Assembly: GCA_030598905.1 (NCBI GenBank)
Contig: JAUVPA010000136.1
Span: forward strand, 1-5,026
DNA: 5,026 nucleotides
Origin: Acidimicrobiia bacterium
GTDB lineage: Bacteria > Actinomycetota > Acidimicrobiia > Spongiisociales > UBA5794
Direction of reading: 5' to 3'
Shown here in pieces: positions 1-5,026 of this stretch. The notes beneath the pieces are model-generated. The model had not been told where the DNA came from. It worked only from the letters and a program-made list of their open reading frames with translations, and did no database searches. The position numbers were made by a program, and so were the translations under genes. Within the stretch, counting starts at the first letter, position 1; every line of letters starts with the position of its first letter.

Positions 1-61
1 CGCCCGCCAGGCCGTTATAGCGGCGGGCCGTCCGCCAGACGCGCTTCAGGGACGTCCCCAT
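1..61 (-). CDS. Possible start of a third hyu-operon gene (partial, runs off left edge)
   Basis: An ATG at 61-59 lies inside the last codons of hyuB in another frame, and its frame stays open for 20 codons to the window edge. The peptide begins MGTSLKRVWRTARR and is basic. The start overlaps hyuB by 16 bases, and the purine-rich GGTGGCGGCGG just before the ATG could serve as a ribosome binding site. This is the layout expected for a translationally coupled downstream gene, matching the hyuA/hyuB overlap. Twenty codons are too few to recognise a family or to exclude chance in GC-rich DNA. If this gene is not real, positions 1-45 are simply the start of the region downstream of hyuB. No function is assigned. 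Confidence 0.35.
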   Translation of the reverse strand, partial: MGTSLKRVWRTARRYNGLAG

Positions 62-1590
62 CCGCCGCCACCGGGGGTGAGCACACGGAGCCGGTCGCCG
101 GAGCTCACCTCGACGGTGCACTTGCCGGGAAGGCGCTCCGAGCCGGCACTCGTCAGCAACCAGTCCTCACCGACGGCCCCGGGTTCACCTTCGGCGAGAC
201 CCCAGGGAGACAGCCTCCGACGCTCACCCATCAACGAAAGCGTGGCCGGGGCAAGAAACTCGATCTCACGCTCAACGCCTTCCCCTCCGGGATACCTACC
301 GGCACCACCGGATCCTCGCCGGAGCCGGTAAGTGCGAATCTTGAACGGATAGTGAGATTCGAGAGACTCGATCGGCGTGTTCTTGGTGTTCGTCATCCCT
401 GTGTGCATCCCGCTTTTGCCGGCCATCCCCGGCCGACCGCCCTGGCCGCCGGCGACGGTCTCGTAGTAGGCAAATTCGTCGTTGCCGATCAGCACGTTGT
501 TCATCGTGCCTTGTCCGGCCGCCGGTACCCGATCAGGAGCTGCCTGCGCAAGCGCTCCAAGCAGGGTGTCGGCGATGCGCTGGCTGGTCTCGACATTTCC
601 CGCAGCAACGGCCGCGGGCGGCTGCGCGTCGACGATCGAGCCTGCAGGAGTGGAGAGGTGGATAACCCTGTGGCAGCCGTCGTTGGTGGGCAGAGCCGGA
701 TCGGTGGCGACCCGCACCGCGTAGTAGAGGCAGGATCGCGTCACCGCTTGCACGGCGTTGAAGTTGGCGGGAACCTGATCACCCGTACCCGAGAAGTCGG
801 CCGTCAACTCCTCACCGTCGATGGCCACCGACACAACAACGGGAACGTCGACATCGCCCCACTCCATGAAGTCGGTGAACGAGAAGGCCCCGTCTTCCAG
901 ATCTCCGAGTGCCGAACGCATCCGCCGTTCCCCGTAGTCGAGCAATGCCGCCGTGACGGTCTGAAAGCGCTCGACGCCCTCGCGCCTCACCAGCTCCATG
1001 ATGCGTTGCGCACCCATCTCGTTAGCACCGAGTTGAGCCGACAGATCCCCCCGCCGCTCGGCCGGCGTTCTCGTCGCCTCGAGAAACGGCTCGACAAAGG
1101 ACTCCACCCAAGCGCCGTCGCGCACGGCGGGGGTGGGAGAGACAACGTGACCCTCCTGATCGATTGTTGTGGCGTGTGCCGGCATCGACCCGGGTGCCTC
1201 GCCGCCAACATCGGCGTGGTGGGCGCGGTTGGCCACCCAGGCGACAATCGATCCGGCGTGAAAGACAGGCCGAACCAGCGTGAGATCATTGAGATGGGTG
1301 CCCCCGAAGAAGGGATCGTTCACGGCGTATTGAACTGTCGGCTCGACACCTTCGCCGAAGCGCCGCTGGACGGCAGCCACCGATTCGGGCATCGATCCGA
1401 GGTGCACCGGGATGTGCTCGGCCTGGGCAAGCATCTCGCCGGACGGCAAGAAGACGGCCGTCGAGCAGTCGGCGCGCTCCTTGATGTTGGGCGAATAGGC
1501 CGTCCGTCTCAGGACCACGCCCATGTCTTCTGCGATGGCGGCGAGTCTGTTGCGAGCCACCTCGAGCGTGACCGGGTCGACGATCACCAT
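46..1590 (-). CDS. hyuB: Hydantoinase B/oxoprolinase family subunit (HyuB-like)
   Basis: This is the metal-binding catalytic partner of HyuA in ATP-dependent cyclic-amide hydrolases (N-methylhydantoinase, 5-oxoprolinase) and acetone/acetophenone carboxylases, and it should be cytoplasmic. From the ATG at 1590 it has 514 residues, a normal length, and is one full-length HyuB domain. Family landmarks are DPVTLEVARNRL (5-16), SGEMLAQAEHIPVHLGSMP (50-68), NDPFFGGTHLND (91-102), NRAHHADVGG (121-130), NFNAV (276-280), GNVETSQR (331-338), the GGQGGRPG stretch near 381 and the terminal GGGGWG. His99, Asp102 and His124 have the spacing I recall for the Mn ligands of acetone carboxylase, so they are probable metal ligands. 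The open frame extends 70 codons upstream, but that part is Arg-rich, lies opposite hyuA and is not family-like. The ATG at 1590 overlaps the hyuA stop by 7 bases behind GAGGTGG; a GTG at 1587, giving a GTGA overlap, is an alternative start. The exact substrate cannot be told from sequence. Confidence 0.93.
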   Translation of the reverse strand: MVIVDPVTLEVARNRLAAIAEDMGVVLRRTAYSPNIKERADCSTAVFLPSGEMLAQAEHIPVHLGSMPESVAAVQRRFGEGVEPTVQYAVNDPFFGGTHLNDLTLVRPVFHAGSIVAWVANRAHHADVGGEAPGSMPAHATTIDQEGHVVSPTPAVRDGAWVESFVEPFLEATRTPAERRGDLSAQLGANEMGAQRIMELVRREGVERFQTVTAALLDYGERRMRSALGDLEDGAFSFTDFMEWGDVDVPVVVSVAIDGEELTADFSGTGDQVPANFNAVQAVTRSCLYYAVRVATDPALPTNDGCHRVIHLSTPAGSIVDAQPPAAVAAGNVETSQRIADTLLGALAQAAPDRVPAAGQGTMNNVLIGNDEFAYYETVAGGQGGRPGMAGKSGMHTGMTNTKNTPIESLESHYPFKIRTYRLRRGSGGAGRYPGGEGVEREIEFLAPATLSLMGERRRLSPWGLAEGEPGAVGEDWLLTSAGSERLPGKCTVEVSSGDRLRVLTPGGGGWGRP

Positions 1591-3482
1591 TCCACCTCGA
1601 GAGTTCCGCTGTCGTGCACCCTTGCTCGCTCCCCAGCCTGCAAGAACGTCGTTGCCTGCACCTCTTCGATGACCGCGGGACCGACGACCTCCCGACCGGG
1701 TGCCAGCCCTGTCCGCGACACGACATCGGCGTCGACGGGTAGCCCATCGCCATCGATGACGCTCCGCCGACCGATCGTTGCATCTCCTTCGGCTCGCCAC
1801 TCGCCGAGTTCGTCAAACCGGAGCGGCGCACGGCCCACGGCGGCCGCCCGTACCGTCACAGCCTCGATCGGATCGTCCGGCCTGTTGAATCCATTGCGCA
1901 GCCGATGCTCCTGATGGAATCGCTCGGCGAGGTCGTCCCAACTCTCGCCAACGGCAATTGGCACCGTCACCTCATGGGCTTGGCCCTTGTAGCGAACGTC
2001 GACTTCGGTCTGGACGGCGGCCCCGGGCAGATGGGACAAAGCGTCCTCGGCCACAGTCGCGACCGCAGCCGAAAGTCGAGACGACTCCCCTTCCGGGATC
2101 GTGATGCTCCGCCACCGATCGATGCGAGGCCTGCTCAGCAGCAGCCCGAGGGCGGAGAAGACACCGCCGAACGGAGGCACCACAACTCCCGCCATGCCGA
2201 GGCTCCTCGCCAGGGCAGTGGCGTGAAGGCCACCGGCGCCTCCGAACGCCACGAGTCTGGCGTCTCTCGGATCCGACCCCTGCCCGATGGAGACCGTGTG
2301 TATGGCACCGCTCATCGTTTCTTCGACAATCCTGACCACACCGAGAGCCACGCGGTCTGTTGGGAGAGCTGCATCCGACCCGAGCCGGGCCAGCGCATCA
2401 CGTGCGAGCTGGCGGCTGATCGCAAGGCCACCCCCCAAGGACGCGTTGGGTCCGATCCGGCCGAGGACAACATTGGCGTCGGTCACCGTTGCATCCGTCC
2501 CGCCTTTTCGATAACACGCCGGTCCCGGCTCGGCCCCAGCGCTCGCCGGGCCGACGCGAAGAGACCCACCACCGTCGACCCATCCGATGCTGCCTCCGCC
2601 GGCGCCAACGGTGTGGATCGAAGCCGAGGGCATCTGGGAGGCGTAGCCGACCACGCTCCGAGCGAACCTCACTTCGGGCCGGCCATGCTCGATCCGACAG
2701 ACATCGGTCGACGTTCCTCCCATGTCAAACGAGATCACCTGATCATCGCCAAGGTGATCAGCAAGGGCACCGGCGGCGACGGCCCCGCCGGCCGGGCCGG
2801 AGAGCAGAATCGACACGGGAAGATGGGAGGCTTCCTCGGCCGTGATGAACCCCCCGGATGACCTCATCACCACAACCTCGTCGGCCAGACCGCCCGAAGT
2901 GACCGCCTCGCCGAGGTGCTCCAGATACGAGGCAACTGCGGGCATCAGGTAGGCGTTGAGCACGGTCGTCGAAGTCCTCTCGAATTCTCGGAACTCGGGA
3001 GACACGTCACTCGACAAGCACACTGCCAAGTCCGGTCGCCTGGCACCGATCTCCGACCGGATCGTCTGCTCCACGCCCGGATCCTCGTAGGACCGAAGGC
3101 TGACGACAGCGACCGCCTCGATGCCATCGAGGTCGGCCTGTGCGACGTCGCTGACTCTGCCGGCCCGCGGCGCGAGAGCGATCGGACGCTCGGCGAAGGG
3201 GTCGTACAGAGCCGGTCGATCCTGGCGCCCTATCTCAATCACGTCCTCAAAACCGGGGTCGGTGACGAGGAGAACGCGCGCTCCCTTCCTCTGGAGCAGG
3301 GTGTTGGTAGCAACCGTCGTCCCGTGAACAAACACATCGGCTTCGGAGACGAGGCGTCTCGCACCGGCGATCACGCCGTCACTCTGGTCGGGCGTCGTCG
3401 GCACCTTCGTCGTGTGGATTGTGGTGCCGTCCCACGTCGCTACATCAGTGAAGGTGCCGCCGACGTCGACACCAACGATCAT
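1584..3482 (-). CDS. hyuA: Hydantoinase A/oxoprolinase family ATP-binding subunit (HyuA-like)
   Basis: This is the ASKHA-fold subunit that uses ATP to activate the substrate by phosphorylation before HyuB acts on it (known for the hydantoinase/oxoprolinase/acetone carboxylase family). It has 632 residues, at or slightly below the usual length. The N-terminal domain (about 1-175) opens with the phosphate loop GVDVGGTFTDV (4-14), followed by HGTTVATNTLLQRKGARV (53-70) and GFEDVIEIGRQDRP (77-90). The central domain (about 190-455) carries SSGGFI (208-213), LLSGPAGG (226-233), the second phosphate loop SFDMGGTSTDV (251-261), TVGAGGGSI (291-299) and AFGGAGGLHA (412-421). The C-terminal domain (about 465-632) contains VDVRYKGQAHEVTV (494-507). 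The start at 3482 fits the family N-terminus exactly, although no good Shine-Dalgarno precedes it. It is the first gene of the operon, overlaps hyuB by 7 bases, and is divergent from the Nfu-like gene. Substrate class (hydantoin, 5-oxoproline or a carboxylated ketone) is undetermined. Confidence 0.95.
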   Translation of the reverse strand: MIVGVDVGGTFTDVATWDGTTIHTTKVPTTPDQSDGVIAGARRLVSEADVFVHGTTVATNTLLQRKGARVLLVTDPGFEDVIEIGRQDRPALYDPFAERPIALAPRAGRVSDVAQADLDGIEAVAVVSLRSYEDPGVEQTIRSEIGARRPDLAVCLSSDVSPEFREFERTSTTVLNAYLMPAVASYLEHLGEAVTSGGLADEVVVMRSSGGFITAEEASHLPVSILLSGPAGGAVAAGALADHLGDDQVISFDMGGTSTDVCRIEHGRPEVRFARSVVGYASQMPSASIHTVGAGGGSIGWVDGGGSLRVGPASAGAEPGPACYRKGGTDATVTDANVVLGRIGPNASLGGGLAISRQLARDALARLGSDAALPTDRVALGVVRIVEETMSGAIHTVSIGQGSDPRDARLVAFGGAGGLHATALARSLGMAGVVVPPFGGVFSALGLLLSRPRIDRWRSITIPEGESSRLSAAVATVAEDALSHLPGAAVQTEVDVRYKGQAHEVTVPIAVGESWDDLAERFHQEHRLRNGFNRPDDPIEAVTVRAAAVGRAPLRFDELGEWRAEGDATIGRRSVIDGDGLPVDADVVSRTGLAPGREVVGPAVIEEVQATTFLQAGERARVHDSGTLEVEW

Positions 3483-3516
3483 GCCGAGGGTCTCGAAGAG
3501 GACAACCGAGTGCGGT

Positions 3517-3522
3517 TACGAT
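3517..3522 (+). promoter_or_regulatory. Candidate -10 box for a leaderless transcript of the Nfu-like gene
   Basis: TACGAT matches the TAnnnT form of actinobacterial -10 boxes and ends 8 bases before the ATG at 3531. That would place transcription start at or within about two bases of the start codon. No Shine-Dalgarno lies in the 25 bases before the ATG, which supports leaderless translation. No convincing -35 element is visible. The box sits in the 48-base gap between divergent genes, so a hyuA promoter must overlap this area or the start of the Nfu-like gene. I could not identify that promoter. Confidence 0.45.
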
Positions 3523-3530
3523 CGGTCGCT

Positions 3531-3788
3531 ATGTCGATATCGGTCAGCAATACCCCCAACCCCAATGCCCTCAAATTCACGGTCGGCGTGCCGGTTGGCG
3601 GCCCGTCTACCTTCGTCGCCGGCACCGAGGCCGACGACGTCACGGCAGCCCAACTGCTGGAACTCGAAGGGGTGACGAGCGTGTTCATGACCGCGGACTT
3701 CGTCACGCTGTCCAAGCTGCCGGACGCGGCTTGGGACGACATCGCTCCGCCTGCAGAGGCGATCCTGGCGGACGCTTTCCTCTCGTAG
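3531..3788 (+). CDS. Stand-alone Nfu/NifU N-terminal domain protein
   Basis: This 85-residue protein consists of one domain of the type found at the N-terminus of Nfu iron-sulfur scaffold proteins. The landmarks are the signature NTPNPNALKF (7-16), PVGGPSTF (21-28), LLELEGVTSVFMTADFVTLSKLPDAAWDDI (42-71) and a final helix rich in Ala and Leu. In full-length Nfu proteins a second domain with a CxxC motif binds the cluster. Here that domain is absent and the protein has no cysteine at all, so it cannot hold a cluster with its own thiols. It may act as a protein-interaction or accessory factor in iron-sulfur assembly, which is inference. The start was chosen because the family motif begins six residues in; the open frame upstream lies opposite hyuA and is not family-like. 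It is divergent from hyuA and ends one base from the convergent methyltransferase-like gene. Confidence 0.88.
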   Translation: MSISVSNTPNPNALKFTVGVPVGGPSTFVAGTEADDVTAAQLLELEGVTSVFMTADFVTLSKLPDAAWDDIAPPAEAILADAFLS

Positions 3789-3789
3789 C

Positions 3790-4500
3790 TCACCGGTTGC
3801 GCTGACCGCGCACCAACAGCCACGGCAAGAACGAAATGGATGGGAACCGCACCCGCTTCAAGTACGTCGACAGGTCGACGAGCAGGGACTCCATTTCATC
3901 TGGTCCGAGCATTTCGGTGCCGGGCCAGGCTCCGGAACGCACGGCCTCGACGTACTCCCCTGGACCCGAGAAGGCGGCCCAGGGCAATTCCGAGGAAGAG
4001 GCCACAACGGGCTGTAGTTCGGCACCCATCGCGGCGAGCGAGAGTCTGCCCGACCCCTCATGTCTTCTCAGCACTTCCATTCCGATGTCGCGCCTCGCCT
4101 GATACAACAACGCAGCCGGATAGGCGGTGGGGGTGCTCGCCATGAGTGCCTCAGCGTCGAGATCGGCGAGCCAAACTCTCCCGCCGGGTCGCACGACACG
4201 CGCTGCTTCGCGGGCAACGGCTCGGAGTTCCACTCCGCCGTCCCACGCCGCCAACATCGCAACGGCATCAACGCTGCCATCGGGCAGTCCCGTCGCGGAG
4301 GGATGTGCGGTTGCAGGGATGTCGACGCCGTCCTCTCCGACCACAACGAGCGCCTCCCCGGCTTCTCGGATGGGAGCCCCCATCTCGAGAGCGACACGTT
4401 CGACGTTTCGGCCGCCGAGCAACACCGACCTGGTCAAGTCGGCGCCGAGCGACGCAAGGGTCGATCGCCACGCCTCGGCCAACCGGATGGGTTCGGTCAT
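3790..4500 (-). CDS. Divergent class I SAM-dependent methyltransferase-like protein
   Basis: The 236-residue protein shows the later half of a class I (Methyltransf_11-like) fold: GLPDGSVDAVAML (71-83), which is the motif before strand 4; an alpha-helical stretch; then VVRPGGRVWLADLD (102-115), the classic post-motif III loop and strand 5. The SAM-binding glycine motif near the N-terminus is replaced by SVLLGGRNVERV (25-36), without the usual GxGxG pattern, so SAM binding is doubtful. The C-terminal part (about 140-236) is not recognisable and may set specificity. ATG 4500 is preferred because it avoids overlap; ATG 4587 would add 29 residues (265 in total) and overlap the upstream gene by 56 bases. 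Neither start has a clear ribosome binding site. The gene probably shares a transcript with the 4532-5026 gene, 31 bases upstream. The substrate is unknown. Confidence 0.75.
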   Translation of the reverse strand: MTEPIRLAEAWRSTLASLGADLTRSVLLGGRNVERVALEMGAPIREAGEALVVVGEDGVDIPATAHPSATGLPDGSVDAVAMLAAWDGGVELRAVAREAARVVRPGGRVWLADLDAEALMASTPTAYPAALLYQARRDIGMEVLRRHEGSGRLSLAAMGAELQPVVASSSELPWAAFSGPGEYVEAVRSGAWPGTEMLGPDEMESLLVDLSTYLKRVRFPSISFLPWLLVRGQRNR

Positions 4501-4531
4501 GTCGAGCGAGGCTACTGCCCCGTGGGCAAGC

Positions 4532-5026
4532 TCAGCGTCCCAGGCGGTCGGATCGAATCGCCATGGGCCACACGATCCCCGATCCATCCTCGAGGCCCAC
4601 GACCACACGCCACTGCGACCCGTCGCCTTCAGCGGCAATCAGATCGGGTTCTTCATCGAAGATCCATGCGTAAGCCATGGCCTCTTGGACGACAGAGTCC
4701 TCGGCGACACCCTCTACCTGCGGCAGGCCACTCAGGTCACTCGGCATCGGTGGCGGGATGGGCATCGGGAGGTCCACCACACCGGCCGCCTCATCCGATA
4801 CCGCCACGAGCACCTCGGCCCCTCTCACGGGGCCTCGCCGGAAGTCGCCGGCGGTATCGAGATGGATCGAGCGGAACGCCACTGCGACGGCGAAAATGCC
4901 GGGCGAGTGCTGATCGACTCGATATGTCCGCGACCATTCCACATACGACGTGCCTCCGGGCTCTTCGGCACCGTGTGGCACGGCAGGCGAGGCGGCGTCC
5001 CCGACGAACGCTTGCGCGATCTCGCC
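4532..5026 (-). CDS. C-terminal part of an unrecognised protein, possibly TcpC/NTF2-like (partial)
   Basis: The frame is open from the right edge to a TGA at 4534-4532, giving 164 visible residues. The visible start has no initiator and reads straight through a GTG at 4981, so the true start probably lies outside the window. The visible part has AQAFVGD (4-10), a stretch that looks like beta strands (YVEWSRTYRV and GIFAVAVAFRSI, about 28-54), a segment ending in DLPMPIPPPMPSD (85-97), and a second short unit (about 109-164) with QWRVVVGL and GIVWPMAI. Two small alpha/beta units joined by a proline-rich linker recall the paired NTF2-like domains of TcpC-type conjugal transfer proteins. This is a weak resemblance and I cannot confirm it. 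No membrane segment or catalytic motif is seen in this part. It lies upstream of the methyltransferase-like gene in the same direction. Confidence 0.75.
   Translation of the reverse strand, partial: GEIAQAFVGDAASPAVPHGAEEPGGTSYVEWSRTYRVDQHSPGIFAVAVAFRSIHLDTAGDFRRGPVRGAEVLVAVSDEAAGVVDLPMPIPPPMPSDLSGLPQVEGVAEDSVVQEAMAYAWIFDEEPDLIAAEGDGSQWRVVVGLEDGSGIVWPMAIRSDRLGR

Noticed and set aside
2..28. Inverted repeat GCCCGCC / GGCGGGC considered as an intrinsic terminator after hyuB.
   Set aside because: The loop is 13 bases, no T-run follows on either strand, and it falls within the possible downstream coding frame. Such pairings are common by chance in GC-rich DNA.
1591..1800. A 70-codon N-terminal extension of the hyuB frame.
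   Set aside because: It is Arg-rich and unlike the family, and it overlaps the hyuA C-terminal coding region. The family N-terminus begins at the ATG at 1590.
352..1914. A 520-codon plus-strand open frame opposite hyuB and the end of hyuA.
   Set aside because: The product is rich in Arg, His and Gly with no domain pattern, and the minus strand encodes an unmistakable HyuB. GC-rich DNA commonly leaves the antisense strand open.
1905..2861. A 318-codon plus-strand open frame opposite hyuA.
   Set aside because: It is low-complexity and Arg/Pro-rich with no motif, and it lies entirely antisense to well-conserved HyuA domains.
2916..3530. An upstream extension of the Nfu-like frame.
   Set aside because: It lies antisense to the conserved HyuA N-terminal domain and shows no family features. 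The Nfu motif starts directly after the ATG at 3531.
4501..4638. An N-terminal extension of the methyltransferase-like frame (ATG 4638 or 4587).
   Set aside because: It would overlap the end of the upstream gene by 56 bases or more, has no better ribosome binding site, and adds no recognisable domain. ATG 4587 is not fully excluded.

Overview
This GC-rich window has short intergenic gaps, tightly packed genes that overlap at their ends, and long spurious open frames opposite real genes. These traits, the lack of strong Shine-Dalgarno sequences and one probable leaderless promoter all fit a high-GC actinobacterium, perhaps an acidimicrobium-like lineage. That taxonomic placement is inference; no marker gene is present.

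Layout, left to right. (1) Positions 1-3482, minus strand: a two-gene hydantoinase/oxoprolinase operon. hyuA (3482 down to 1584, ATP-binding ASKHA-fold subunit) is followed by hyuB (1590 down to 46, metal-binding subunit), and their ends overlap by 7 bases. A possible third gene starts inside the hyuB stop region (ATG at 61-59) and runs off the left edge. (2) Positions 3483-3530: a 48-base divergent intergenic region with a TACGAT -10-like box suited to leaderless expression of the next gene. (3) Positions 3531-3788, plus strand: an 85-residue stand-alone Nfu/NifU N-terminal-domain protein. (4) Positions 3790-4500, minus strand: a divergent class I SAM-methyltransferase-like protein, convergent with the Nfu-like gene and only one base from it. 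(5) Positions 4532-5026, minus strand: the C-terminal part of an unrecognised protein, possibly related to TcpC-like (NTF2-fold) conjugation proteins, running off the right edge.

HyuA and HyuB should form one cytoplasmic ATP-dependent enzyme acting on a cyclic amide (hydantoin or 5-oxoproline type) or carboxylating a ketone-like substrate; the sequence does not settle which. The 4532-5026 gene and the methyltransferase-like gene may share a transcript. No functional link joins them to the hyu operon. No RNA genes, mobile elements, CRISPR arrays or sizeable repeats were seen, and no stretch over 50 bases lacks a gene. I found no convincing new multi-gene system. The best leads are the leaderless Nfu-like gene, the methyltransferase with a missing SAM motif, and the overlapping third operon gene.
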